Source of the DNA: Dolichospermum sp. FACHB-1091
Lineage (GTDB): Bacteria; Cyanobacteriota; Cyanobacteriia; Cyanobacteriales; Nostocaceae
DNA length: 64,000 nucleotides
Direction: 5' to 3'
Assembly (NCBI RefSeq): GCF_014697585.1
Contig: NZ_JACJSB010000016.1
Span: 1 to 64,000, forward strand
The position numbers and the translations under genes were made by a program. The notes below the pieces were generated by a model. That model did no database searches. It saw nothing but the letters and a program-made list of their open reading frames with translations, and was not told where the DNA came from. Below, piece after piece: positions 9,981 through 18,628 of the stretch (the stretch's first letter is position 1; every line of letters begins with the position of its first letter).

Positions 9981-10579
9981 AAATAGCAATTTTAGTTGAG
10001 GGTGCAACGGAAACAGCATTTAAGCAAGTTTTATTAGGTTTTCTCATATTACGGTTACAAAAAATACCCAAACTCAAGTTTATTCCCCATGATGGACGCA
10101 TTCCCAAAGGAGATAAACTCAAGCGTATTGTAGAAAACTTGTTGGTTAAAGATGATTTTGATGCGGTAATTGCTTTAACTGATGTTTATACAGGAACTAA
10201 TGATTTTCAAGATGGGGCAGATGCTAAAGCAAAAATGAGAGAATGGGTAGGGAATAATCCTAATTTTTATCCTCATGTAGCCCAGTATGATTTTGAAGCT
10301 TGGTTATTACCTTATTGGTCAAGAATTAAGGATTTAGCAAAATCTAACAAGTCATCACCAGCAGGTTTACCAGAAAAGGTAAATCATGGAAATCCACCAT
10401 CTTATAGAATTAAAGAAATATTTGAAACAGGTAAATGCAAACGCAGTTACAATAAAATTCGTGATGCTGCGAGAATTTTAAAAGGGCAAGATTTGATGGT
10501 TTCCATTAATCAATGTCCTGAATTAAAGGCGTTTATTAATACTATTCTTGAGTTATGTAAGGTTGATTTAATTCCATAA
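9977..10579 (+). CDS. DUF4276 family protein (Toprim-like), partner of the AAA ATPase
   Basis: I start the gene at the ATG at 9977, preceded by GGGAGG and overlapping the upstream stop, rather than at the longer in-frame ATG at 9947. That gives 200 residues. The N-terminus MKIAILVEGATETAF holds the VEGxxE glutamate expected of Toprim-type folds. Later come FDAVIALTDVYTG and AQYDFEAWLLP, the DUF4276 signature. Toprim partners of OLD-like ATPases act as nucleases in known defence systems (for example OLD, Gabija and PARIS). A similar role here is inference. Confidence 0.75.
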   Translation: MKIAILVEGATETAFKQVLLGFLILRLQKIPKLKFIPHDGRIPKGDKLKRIVENLLVKDDFDAVIALTDVYTGTNDFQDGADAKAKMREWVGNNPNFYPHVAQYDFEAWLLPYWSRIKDLAKSNKSSPAGLPEKVNHGNPPSYRIKEIFETGKCKRSYNKIRDAARILKGQDLMVSINQCPELKAFINTILELCKVDLIP

Positions 10580-10703
10580 ATCAGAAAATAATATTATTAA
10601 ATAAACAAGACCAACAAGTTTTTATTGAACCATGACTTAACCCACATCAACCCAATTTAAAATTAAGAAATGCTGCTAAAATCTATCAGTAATTTTATTC
10701 TGA

Positions 10704-11912
10704 TTAAATCAACATTCCCGCAATTCCAGCAGTAATAAAACCTGCCAATAATCCGCCAATCATTGTTTTTACACCCATACGTGCTAAATCTTTTTGACGG
10801 TTTGGTGCGATTCCTGTCATCCCACCAATGGTAATTCCTATTGAGCCAATATTAGCAAAATTACATAAGGCATAAGTAGCAATAATTATTGAACGTTGAG
10901 AAATTTCCTGTTTTTTAATCAGTTCTCCCAAATCCAAATAGGCGATAAATTCATTTAAAATCGTCTTTTTACCTAATAATACCCCAACTTGTCCACAGTC
11001 AGCCCAAGTTATCCCCATTAACCAGGCTACAGGAAACATAATAAAAGACAACATCCATTCTAGTGATAATTGCGGATAACCAGATAATTGTCCCAACCAA
11101 CCTAAACCAGCATTAATAGCGGCCAATAGACTTAAAAAAGCAATAATTATTACTCCCACATTCACCGCTAATTTTATGCCGTCAATTGCTCCAGAAGTCG
11201 CTGCGTCAATCACATTAACATAATTACTTTTGATATCTATATTAACTTTTCCAGTAGTGTCCGAAACTTCTGTTTCTGGATACATAATTTTTGATACTAT
11301 CATAGAAACAGGAGAAGTCATAAAAAAAGCTGCAATTAAATGTTCTGGGGGAATGCCAAAAGATAAATAAGCACCTAGTACCCCACCAGCAATAGTAGCA
11401 AAACCACCAGTCATAACGGCGTGCAATTCGGATTGAGTCATATTTGCTACATAAGGTTTAACCATAAGTGCCGCTTCTGTAGGTCCTAAAAAAATATTTC
11501 CCGCACAAGACAAAGATTCAGAACCCGATGTTTTCATGGTTTTCATCATTACCCATGCTAAACTGTTAACAACTCTTTGCAAAATACCATAGTGGTAAAG
11601 AACACTAATAAATGATGAGAAAAAGATGATTGTTGGCAGAATTTGAAAAGCAAAAAAATGATCTTTGAAATTTTCACCAAAGACAAATTTTGCCCCAACA
11701 TCAGAAAAAGCTAAAAAATTAGCAACCATATTTCCTAAAGATTTAAATAAATTCAAACCCCAAGGAGTTTTGAGAATTACTAAAGCTAAAACAAATTCTA
11801 ATCCTAACCCCCAAACAACTGTCCGCCAACGCACAGCATTACGGTTAACAGAAAGGGCATAGGATATGGCAATAAAAATGCAGATTCCCAGGGCTGAAAT
11901 AACACGCTCCAT
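10704..11912 (-). CDS. nupC: Concentrative nucleoside transporter (NupC/CNT family)
   Basis: An ion-coupled nucleoside importer with about ten hydrophobic segments. Family motifs include GGFATIAGGVLGAY, SAGNIFLGPTEAALMVKPY and the C-terminal ALCNFANIGSIGITIGGM. I prefer the ATG at 11912, giving MERVISALGI, because CNT proteins normally begin at this point. The frame stays open upstream to an ATG at 12032, which would add 40 residues without family resemblance. Neither start has a clear ribosome binding site. It is transcribed alone and leftward. Confidence 0.88.
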   Translation of the reverse strand: MERVISALGICIFIAISYALSVNRNAVRWRTVVWGLGLEFVLALVILKTPWGLNLFKSLGNMVANFLAFSDVGAKFVFGENFKDHFFAFQILPTIIFFSSFISVLYHYGILQRVVNSLAWVMMKTMKTSGSESLSCAGNIFLGPTEAALMVKPYVANMTQSELHAVMTGGFATIAGGVLGAYLSFGIPPEHLIAAFFMTSPVSMIVSKIMYPETEVSDTTGKVNIDIKSNYVNVIDAATSGAIDGIKLAVNVGVIIIAFLSLLAAINAGLGWLGQLSGYPQLSLEWMLSFIMFPVAWLMGITWADCGQVGVLLGKKTILNEFIAYLDLGELIKKQEISQRSIIIATYALCNFANIGSIGITIGGMTGIAPNRQKDLARMGVKTMIGGLLAGFITAGIAGMLI

Positions 11913-12181
11913 ATTCGGTATTTTAATATTTTCGTGGACAAAATGTGGACAAGATTCAGATTGTTTACCAACGGTAGGAGAACCTAATTTAGTTTCTATA
12001 TTTAAACCTTTTGCACCTCCTAAAAATGCCATTTCTATAGCTTGACGAGGTGTAATTTAGTTTTGATAATCTGGTTCTGTAATATTATACAAAATCGTAC
12101 CAAAAATGCGAAGCGTTTCCTAGTCTAATGAGGTACAAAATTATCTGTGTTCATCTGTGTTTATCTGAGTTTAATTCTAAT

Positions 12182-12295
12182 AGGACTTACGCACAAGTCA
12201 CGGAATAATGAACCACGTTCGCGGAGCGTCCCGTCAGGGATAGGAACGAAGAGAACGAAGAAAAGAGGGTTTGAGAGATATTTTGCGTAAGTCCT
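12182..12295. mobile_element. MITE with AGGACTTACGCA termini, copy 1
   Basis: The 114-bp segment begins AGGACTTACGCA and ends TGCGTAAGTCCT, a perfect 12-bp terminal inverted repeat. It shares the inner GTTTTGAGAGATATT-like right half with a second copy at 49003-49093. It has no coding capacity, so it is a non-autonomous element. Inside copy 1 a GC-rich block (cgcggagcgtcccgtcaggg) has been added compared with copy 2. The parent insertion sequence is not in this window. Confidence 0.75.
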
Positions 12296-12340
12296 GTCTA
12301 ACTTCTTGTACATCACTTGCCTTGTAATTGCTTTGATGTG

Positions 12341-12358
12341 TGTATAAATATTTATACA
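12341..12358. promoter_or_regulatory. 18-nt perfect palindrome TGTATAAATATTTATACA
   Basis: Perfectly self-complementary and 30 bases before a second, longer palindrome. It lies about 400 bp upstream of the RTX/HAF gene. It may be a dimeric protein-binding site or a cruciform. No regulator can be named. Confidence 0.45.
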
Positions 12359-12388
12359 TGAATCATCTACATATATTTATGGTAAAGA

Positions 12389-12418
12389 ATAAATATAGTA
12401 TACGTATACTATATTTAT
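12389..12418. promoter_or_regulatory. 30-nt perfect palindrome, AT-rich
   Basis: The half ATAAATATAGTATAC is followed immediately by its exact reverse complement, with no loop. A 30-bp perfect palindrome is unlikely by chance even in AT-rich DNA. It is either a cruciform or operator-like site upstream of the RTX/HAF gene or the footprint of a small inverted repeat. Confidence 0.55.
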
Positions 12419-12593
12419 AGCTGTAGCCACTTCAATTTATTAAAATACTTAACATTAATTTACATTCATTTATTAGGAATTTTTTTATTAGTTGTGCTAG
12501 GCTGAACAACAGCAATTATTGCTAATAATTCTTAAATAGGAGAAGAGCTTTCTAGGAAATTAATTTTTAACTAGCCTTCTCCATTAGGTTTTT

Positions 12594-12627
12594 CACCCTA
12601 CTGATCTTTGCCGTTTCAGCTAGGGTG
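12594..12627. promoter_or_regulatory. Stem-loop in the leader of the RTX/HAF gene
   Basis: CACCCTA-CTGA pairs with TCAG-c-TAGGGTG across an 11-base loop, about 130 bp before the start codon. A second inverted pair GGAGAAG/CTTCTCC lies just upstream (12539-12582). These may structure a long 5' untranslated region. There is no T-tract, so a terminator is less likely. Confidence 0.4.
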
Positions 12628-12753
12628 TTAGGTTTTGCGGCATAGAGTTGTAAACTTAATTGATTATTTATATCAATTAAGTTATGGCTATTTGGCTTAA
12701 ATTTACTGAATGTAATTCTCATTAATAGCAAACAAAAGGAGCTAATTAACGCT

Positions 12754-14523
12754 ATGAGTTTTAATTTGAACTTAAACCCTGTAAGTGACTATGGCTTAAT
12801 GCCAAATACCAATGAGTTGATGTTTTACGGTAATGGTAATGATTTAATTACTAGTTTCAGTAATACTCAAGCAACAATTTATGCTGGAGAAGGGAACAAT
12901 ATCATTAATAGTGCAGCAGGTAACGATATCATCTATGCTGGAGCGGGTCAAGACTTCATCAACGCCGGCAATGGTAATAACACCATTTTTACTGGTGGAG
13001 GTGTTAACAATGTTCTTACTGGTAATGGTAATGATACCATTTATGCTAGTGATAATAATGATATCATTTATACAGGTAATGGTAATGATATCATTTATAC
13101 AGGTAATGGTAAGAACATTATTAATGCAGGTACGGGCAATGATCGGATTGTCCTGGGCAGTGGTCAAGATAAAATCATTCTTGAAGGTGGTAACGGCTCT
13201 GTCACGGTGTTTGGGTTTAATATCAACAGCGATAAGGTGAGTTTGGGAGAAAGCTTACTGGGCAAGTCATTACAATTTGTTACTCAAGGTTCAGATACCT
13301 TAGTCAAAACTGGTACTGATCTACTGGCGACTCTTAAGGGTGTAGCGACGAGTTCCCAAGCCTTGTTAGATAAAAGACCTCTCTATAGGTATAATGTTAC
13401 TGATTTGGGTTCTTTAAGTACAAATACTAACGGTACAGTGGTAGCCGCCTCCATTAACGACTTTGGGCAAATTGCTGGGCGATATGATACTGGTGCAACG
13501 TTTATCAACCAGAACGCCACAACAAATGTTACTCAAACAAATAATGTCCGCCAAGGATTCATTTGGGAAAATGGCTCTCAAACTGCCTTGACTAATACAG
13601 GTATAAAAAACGGACAGTCTGATTTTGGTGCTGCTAATGGCGCAACTGTCACTTTGCTGACAACCAATGTTAATACAATTGGCAATTCTGGAATCATTTT
13701 GGGAACGGCAGACGAAGTGCGTCAACCCATACCTAAAGCAACAGATCGAGCATTAGTTTGGCAAAAGAATGGTAATAATTACAACTTAACTATCAATGAC
13801 TTTGGTGGTCTTGAAAGTTACTTATTCGATGCGAACAACTTAAACCAGGTTGTGGGGCGTAATATCCTGTCCTCAGGTCAGGATAAAGCTATTTACTCAG
13901 AAAATGGACTGATCCAAGAACTGACAACTTTAGGAGGTGATGGTGGTACTGCACGCGGTATTAATAATAAGGGGCAGATAGTTGGCTACGTAGACAGCGA
14001 TGGCACTCTCAATGATCAGTTTGTGAATACGGCCGTGATTTGGCAAAAAAATACTAGTGGTACTTATACAATGCAAAACCTGGGAACTTTTGGCGCAGAA
14101 AAAGCCACTTTACGGGATATCAATGATGCGGGTCATATCATTGGCTCAACCAGTAATGGTTCGGGAGCAACTGCAACGAGTGACGCATTTTTACTGAGAG
14201 ACGGAAATTTCACAGACCTGGGTAGCCTTGGTGGTAACACTGGTTCAGCTAACGGAATCAATGAATTTGGACAAGTGATTGGAGCTTCCCAACTAGCTTC
14301 AGGTATAAACCATGCTTATGTTTGGAATGGCGGCGTGATGAGCGATTTGAATAATTTAATCACTACACCATTAACCTATAACGGTGCAACTGTCACCCTG
14401 AATAATGCTGTTAGCATTAATAATTTTGGGGATATTGTTGCAACTGGTACTTATACTTATACTAATAGTACGGGGCAAGCTCAAACGGGAACTCGTTCCT
14501 ATTTACTGAAGGCGACTTGGTAA
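12754..14523 (+). CDS. Secreted RTX calcium-binding protein with C-terminal HAF repeats
   Basis: A 589-residue protein. Residues about 25-150 are glycine/aspartate nonapeptide repeats (GNGNDTIY, GNGNDIIYTG, GTGNDRIVLGSGQDKI), which form a calcium-binding parallel beta-roll. After a linker, residues about 210-585 hold HAF-type repeats (DLGSLGGNTGSANGINEFGQ, INNKGQIVGYV, INDAGHIIGST). There is no Sec signal, and RTX proteins usually leave through type I secretion. An AGGAG precedes the ATG. Function beyond extracellular adhesion or a surface role is unknown. Confidence 0.82.
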   Translation: MSFNLNLNPVSDYGLMPNTNELMFYGNGNDLITSFSNTQATIYAGEGNNIINSAAGNDIIYAGAGQDFINAGNGNNTIFTGGGVNNVLTGNGNDTIYASDNNDIIYTGNGNDIIYTGNGKNIINAGTGNDRIVLGSGQDKIILEGGNGSVTVFGFNINSDKVSLGESLLGKSLQFVTQGSDTLVKTGTDLLATLKGVATSSQALLDKRPLYRYNVTDLGSLSTNTNGTVVAASINDFGQIAGRYDTGATFINQNATTNVTQTNNVRQGFIWENGSQTALTNTGIKNGQSDFGAANGATVTLLTTNVNTIGNSGIILGTADEVRQPIPKATDRALVWQKNGNNYNLTINDFGGLESYLFDANNLNQVVGRNILSSGQDKAIYSENGLIQELTTLGGDGGTARGINNKGQIVGYVDSDGTLNDQFVNTAVIWQKNTSGTYTMQNLGTFGAEKATLRDINDAGHIIGSTSNGSGATATSDAFLLRDGNFTDLGSLGGNTGSANGINEFGQVIGASQLASGINHAYVWNGGVMSDLNNLITTPLTYNGATVTLNNAVSINNFGDIVATGTYTYTNSTGQAQTGTRSYLLKATW

Positions 14524-14542
14524 AGGATAGGTCATAATTGAT

Positions 14543-14570
14543 TCAGTGAGGTCATAAAATACCTCACTGA
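14543..14570 (+). terminator. Stem-loop after the RTX/HAF gene
   Basis: TCAGTGAGGT pairs perfectly with ACCTCACTGA across an 8-base AT loop, 20 bases after the stop codon. There is no strong T-tract, but position and stability fit a 3' end hairpin. Confidence 0.6.
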
Positions 14571-14931
14571 CCACTTCCTGAAACTTGTGATATTTTTATA
14601 TTTAGGGCTTGCTGATAGCCTGCGTGGCGTAGCCATAAAAGTTGTCTGTGAGAGCAGGGAACAGGGAACAGGGAACAGGGAACAGTTTTAACTGCTGGAT
14701 ATCCTCAGTTTTCCAAATCCGACAAAGAAAAATGCACCTATTTTAAGACACCATTAGCCAAAACCTGGCACTTTTTTGTGGTAAAAATCCGTAAAACGCT
14801 TACTAATAAATGGTTTGAGCTTTATTCAGCCAGCCCTATTTATAATTTTTTTCTGTAGGTTTACCCGCCAGACGCAAGATATGAGTTAACCTAATTTGCT
14901 ATAAATTAAACAACAATAAGAACTGGCATTT
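14571..14931. other. Intergenic region with a GGGAACA heptamer array
   Basis: The stretch holds a short palindromic repeat (cctgcgtggcgtagcc, near 14620) and a tandem heptamer GGGAACA repeated about four times at 14656-14685, a typical cyanobacterial short tandemly repeated sequence. The remainder, up to the hydrolase start, shows no gene. Confidence 0.55.
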
Positions 14932-15702
14932 ATGAATCTACCCCTGCGGAAACTAGGATTTTTACCAAATGCTTGGCAAGTAAATCAAACATTTGCAGAT
15001 ATTACCCGTCCCGAAAAGACCCCACAACCAGTTATTTTAGCAACAGAAACTAAAACTCTGCGCTGCGATTTATCCAAAGCTGCTATTATTGTCATTGATA
15101 TGCAGAACGATTTTTGTCATCGTGATGGTTGGTTAGCACACATTGGTGTAGATGTCAGCCCTGCCCGGAAACCGATTGCACCTCTGCAACAATTATTACC
15201 ACAAATTCGGGCTGCTGGTGTACCTGTAATTTGGTTAAATTGGGGAAATCGTCACGATTTATTGAATATCAGCGCCGGGTTACTGCACGTATACAACCCC
15301 ACGGGGGAGGGTGTAGGATTAGGTGATGCTTTGCCCAGCAATGGTGCTAAGGTACTAATGAAGGGAAGTTGGTCTGCTGCGGTGGTGGCCGAATTGGAAC
15401 AACTACCAGAAGATATCCAGGTTGATAAATATCGCATGAGTGGATTTTGGGATACTCCTTTAGATAGTATTTTACGAAATTTGGGTATAACTACAATATT
15501 GTTTGCTGGTGTAAATGCTGATCAATGTGTTTTATCAACTTTGTCTGATGCCAATTTTTTAGGATATGACTGTATTTTAGTTAAAGATTGTACTGCAACA
15601 ACTTCACCGGAATATTGTTGGTTAGCAACTTTATATAATGTTCAACAATGTTTCGGTTTTGTCACTGATTCTTCGGCAATTTTGACAGCAATTAATAATT
15701 AA
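14932..15702 (+). CDS. Isochorismatase-like cysteine hydrolase
   Basis: A 256-residue amidase-type hydrolase. The catalytic triad of the family is visible: Asp56 in IVIDMQNDF, Lys166 in VDKYRMSGFWDTPL, and Cys199 in GVNADQCVLST, preceded by the cis-peptide region. Compared with isochorismatase it has a longer N-terminus and resembles ureidoacrylate/biuret-type amidohydrolases. The substrate is not determined. A cupin follows after 45 bp in the same direction, so the two may share a transcript. Confidence 0.83.
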   Translation: MNLPLRKLGFLPNAWQVNQTFADITRPEKTPQPVILATETKTLRCDLSKAAIIVIDMQNDFCHRDGWLAHIGVDVSPARKPIAPLQQLLPQIRAAGVPVIWLNWGNRHDLLNISAGLLHVYNPTGEGVGLGDALPSNGAKVLMKGSWSAAVVAELEQLPEDIQVDKYRMSGFWDTPLDSILRNLGITTILFAGVNADQCVLSTLSDANFLGYDCILVKDCTATTSPEYCWLATLYNVQQCFGFVTDSSAILTAINN

Positions 15703-15747
15703 TTCAACTGAGTGTAAAACACCAATTACCAATTACCAATTAAGAAT

Positions 15748-16203
15748 ATGTACACTACTCGTTGTGTAATTCCAGTCATTAAATCTCCTCAAGATTATCA
15801 AGCATATCGTATTAGTCCCCATGACTCTAACCGATTAGCAATTATCTTTGATTCCACAAGCGCTAATACTTCTTTAACTTGTTGTGTGGAAATTTTTGAC
15901 GTGGGTGGAAAAACACCACCAAACCGTCATGAATGGGCGGTAGAAATGTTTTTTATTCTCAAAGGAGAAGGAATTGTAATTTGTGATGGTAAAAAGGTAA
16001 ATATCAAGGCTGGGGATAGTTTGTTAGTTCCACCTACAGGGACTCATTTGATTAGAAATACTGGTAAAAATCGTCTTTACGCATTAACAATTATGGTTCC
16101 TAATGAGAATTTTTCAGAACTAATTCGCAGTGGGATTCCTGTAGAATTAGATGCTGAAGATATGACTGTTTTAGGAAGATTGGATTCTTTCAAATTTTTC
16201 TAG
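15748..16203 (+). CDS. Cupin domain protein
   Basis: A 151-residue single-domain beta-barrel. Cupin motif 1 appears as NRHEWAVEMFFILKGEG and motif 2 as AGDSLLVPPTGTHLIRNTG, with His/Glu residues placed to bind a metal. It lies 45 bp after the cysteine hydrolase and may be a metal-dependent enzyme or ligand-binding partner in the same nitrogen or amide pathway. The function is otherwise unassigned. Confidence 0.78.
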   Translation: MYTTRCVIPVIKSPQDYQAYRISPHDSNRLAIIFDSTSANTSLTCCVEIFDVGGKTPPNRHEWAVEMFFILKGEGIVICDGKKVNIKAGDSLLVPPTGTHLIRNTGKNRLYALTIMVPNENFSELIRSGIPVELDAEDMTVLGRLDSFKFF

Positions 16204-16225
16204 TATTTTTATAGTTTTGGGCGAT

Positions 16226-16275
16226 TTGAGGGTGTAACAACAAAGGTTTTTGCTGATGTTTTGTTACACTCTCAA
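16226..16275. terminator. Bidirectional terminator between the cupin and ssuD
   Basis: TTGAGGGTGTAACAA pairs with TTGTTACACTCTCAA (15 bp, one G-T wobble) across a 20-base loop, followed by a run of six T at 16282-16287. It lies between two convergent genes and can serve both. Confidence 0.75.
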
Positions 16276-16362
16276 GTTTAATTTTTTAGATGAGAAGGAC
16301 TACCCGCAATTGCTAAAATATAAGCCATCTGACAAAAACTTCTTGATTTAATTAATTTTTAA

Positions 16363-17532
16363 CTAATCTACAGTTGCTACTGTTGTTTCTCTAAGTTGTT
16401 CTTGAAGCTGTTGAGGAAATTCCCGGTTAGCAACAATTTCACCGAAAGGACTTAATAATTGTGGTTCTACTGTTGGCAAATTATCTAAAGGTAATCGCGG
16501 GAAAAGCAATTCTGCTACTCGATAAGCTTCCTCTAAATGGGGATAACCGGAAAAGATAAAAGTATCAATTCCTAAATCTACATATTCCTGCATTCTTCTA
16601 GCAACAGTATCGGGATCACCTACTAATGCAGTTCCCGCACCACCCCGAACTAAACCAATTCCTGCCCATAAATTCGGGCTAATTTCTAATGCCTCCCGGC
16701 TACCATTATGTAATTCCTTCATGCGGTTTTGTCCAACTGAATCCATGCGCGAATAAGCTTGTTGGGATTTCTTAATAGCCTCATCATCTACATAACGAAT
16801 CAAATCATTAGCCGCATCCCACGCTTGACTCTCAGTTTCTCTAACAATCACATGAAGACGAATCCCAAAGCTTAATGTTCTTCCTTGTGCTTCTGCTAAA
16901 CGTTTTACAGAGGCAATTTTTTCTGCTACCTGTTGAGGTGGTTCACCCCAAGTTAAATAAACATCAACGTGCTTGGCAGCAATTACTTGAGCAATCGGAG
17001 AAGAACCACCAAACCACAAAGGTGGATAAGGTTTCTGGACATTAGGAAATAGGATTTTTCCATCTTTAATATTGAGATAATCACCTTCAAAGTTAGAAAT
17101 TTCACCCCCAGCAATTTCTCGCCAAACTGTTAAAAATTCATCGGTTAATTGATAGCGATCATCATGATTAAGATGCAAACCATCACCAGCTAATTCAACA
17201 GGATCACCACCGGTCACGACATTAATTAATAATCGTCCGCCAGAAATTCTATCAAAAGTTGCTGCCATTCTTGCCGCTACTCCTGGTGACATCAAACCCG
17301 GACGGATTGCTACTAAAAATCGCATTTTTTTGGTGTACGTTACCAAAGTAGAAGCTAAAATCCAGGCATCTTCACAAGAACGACCTGTGGGTAATAAAGC
17401 CCCTGCAAACCCTAATTGATCAACCCCTTGGGCAATTTGTCGCCAATAATCAAAGTTAACTGACCTTCCACCTATAGCAGTACCTAGATAACGTCCATCA
17501 CCATGTGTGGGAATAAACCAAAGAACTTGCAT
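16363..17532 (-). CDS. ssuD: FMNH2-dependent alkanesulfonate monooxygenase
   Basis: A 389-residue TIM-barrel flavin-dependent monooxygenase of the luciferase family. It cleaves the C-S bond of alkanesulfonates to give an aldehyde and sulfite. Family features include the [17 protein letters not shown] start, the [13 protein letters not shown] segment, [17 protein letters not shown], and the C-terminal [18 protein letters not shown]...[13 protein letters not shown]. It needs FMNH2 from a separate reductase, and no ssuE-type flavodoxin-fold reductase is adjacent (the nitroreductase at 23573 is a candidate). It has its own predicted operator at 17582-17607. Confidence 0.95.
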   Translation of the reverse strand: MQVLWFIPTHGDGRYLGTAIGGRSVNFDYWRQIAQGVDQLGFAGALLPTGRSCEDAWILASTLVTYTKKMRFLVAIRPGLMSPGVAARMAATFDRISGGRLLINVVTGGDPVELAGDGLHLNHDDRYQLTDEFLTVWREIAGGEISNFEGDYLNIKDGKILFPNVQKPYPPLWFGGSSPIAQVIAAKHVDVYLTWGEPPQQVAEKIASVKRLAEAQGRTLSFGIRLHVIVRETESQAWDAANDLIRYVDDEAIKKSQQAYSRMDSVGQNRMKELHNGSREALEISPNLWAGIGLVRGGAGTALVGDPDTVARRMQEYVDLGIDTFIFSGYPHLEEAYRVAELLFPRLPLDNLPTVEPQLLSPFGEIVANREFPQQLQEQLRETTVATVD

Positions 17533-17581
17533 AATTCTTATTTAAGGGTAAAATTTTTAACCAAATTTTTCAAACAAAGAT

Positions 17582-17607
17582 TACACTAAATCTATCGGAA
17601 AACCGTA
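17582..17607 (-). promoter_or_regulatory. Predicted sulfur-regulon operator, site 1 (upstream of ssuD)
   Basis: Read on the minus strand: TACGGTT, then 12 bases, then TAGTGTA; equivalently ACGGTT-N13-AGTGTA. It lies 50-75 bp upstream of ssuD. It has the same hexamer pair and exact 13-base spacing as five other sites in this island. The regulator is unknown. Confidence 0.6.
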
Positions 17608-17700
17608 TTATTTAGGCAACACTTTAGAGCATTACACAAATGATTGGAAAAAAGCAATACTTTCACAAAAAATACTGTAACTCTATCGAGTATGAATAGA

Positions 17701-18555
17701 TTAACCCTTCAAATAACTGGGATTCCATTGCAACCAATAATTTTCCAAAGCTCTAGCTACAACATCAGCTAACTTACCAAACATAGCATAGATTACAATG
17801 CTCAAAACCACAACATCAGTTTGCATAAATTCTCTTGCATTTGTTGCCATATAACCAATTCCAGAATCCGCAGCAATTGTTTCTGCCACAATCAGTGTTA
17901 ACCACATAATCCCTAAAGAGAACCGCACACCCACTAAAATCGAAGACATTGCTCCTGGAAGAATAATTCGCCAGAATAAACCCCAAGTATTTAAACCGTA
18001 AATTTTACCCATTTCAATCAATCCGTGATCAACACTGCGAATCCCATGAAAAGTGTTTAAATAAATCGGAAACATTACACCCAAAGATACTAAAAATAAT
18101 CTCGCTTCATCACCAATACCAAACCATAAAATTACCAGAGGAATTAATGCTAGGTTAGGAATATTTCGCAACATTTGCAGTGATGTATCTAGTAACTTTT
18201 CAGCAATGGGAGAAACACCATTAAGTAGACCTAAACTAAAACCAATACTTCCCCCAACTAAAAACCCAGATATTGCCCTGATGGCACTAATACCAATATT
18301 TCTGAAAAGTTCACCTGTCTGAGTTAATTTAACAGCAGCACTAACAACTGCTAAAGGTGCTGGTAATATTCTAATGGGAATAACCCCAACAGAAGACAAG
18401 AATTGCCAGAATATAATTATTGTTATGGGTACAAGCCAAGGTATGAATGATTGAAAATAGGGATTTTTGATAAACTTCAAATGGAACTTATTTTTTCTCA
18501 TTGTATACTTTGATGAAAAATCAGGAGATGAAAAACCAGAAGAAGAAAGTTTCAT
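17701..18555 (-). CDS. ssuC: Aliphatic sulfonate ABC transporter permease
   Basis: A 284-residue inner-membrane permease with about six transmembrane segments. The BPD_transp_1 signature lies in WGLFWRIILPGAMSSILVGVRFSLGIMW, the EAA loop that contacts the ATPase. The C-terminus (ALENYWLQWNPSYLKG) is typical of SsuC. It is the only sulfonate permease in the window, yet three substrate-binding proteins are encoded nearby. A shorter start at 18501 (MRKNKF) is possible. Confidence 0.92.
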   Translation of the reverse strand: MKLSSSGFSSPDFSSKYTMRKNKFHLKFIKNPYFQSFIPWLVPITIIIFWQFLSSVGVIPIRILPAPLAVVSAAVKLTQTGELFRNIGISAIRAISGFLVGGSIGFSLGLLNGVSPIAEKLLDTSLQMLRNIPNLALIPLVILWFGIGDEARLFLVSLGVMFPIYLNTFHGIRSVDHGLIEMGKIYGLNTWGLFWRIILPGAMSSILVGVRFSLGIMWLTLIVAETIAADSGIGYMATNAREFMQTDVVVLSIVIYAMFGKLADVVARALENYWLQWNPSYLKG

Positions 18556-18628
18556 AATGATTAACTGGTGATCAGGATGATTAGGGGCAAAGTTTAGCCG
18601 CCGAGGTAAGAATCAGAATAACTACAGG

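Larger units (their letters stand above)
11913..12753. other. Long intergenic region with a MITE and palindromes
   Basis: This roughly 840-bp AT-rich region holds the possible N-terminal extension of the transporter frame, a MITE (12182-12295), two perfect palindromes (12341-12358 and 12389-12418) and a hairpin (12594-12627) upstream of the RTX/HAF gene. No coding frame was recognised. Confidence 0.6.

Noticed and set aside
9904-10122. Reverse frame over the AAA/DUF4276 junction
   Set aside because: Shadow of two well-supported forward genes.
12844-13240. Opposite and alternative frames over the RTX repeats
   Set aside because: They are repeats of Ile/Thr/Asn codons produced by the periodic DNA of the RTX gene, not independent genes.
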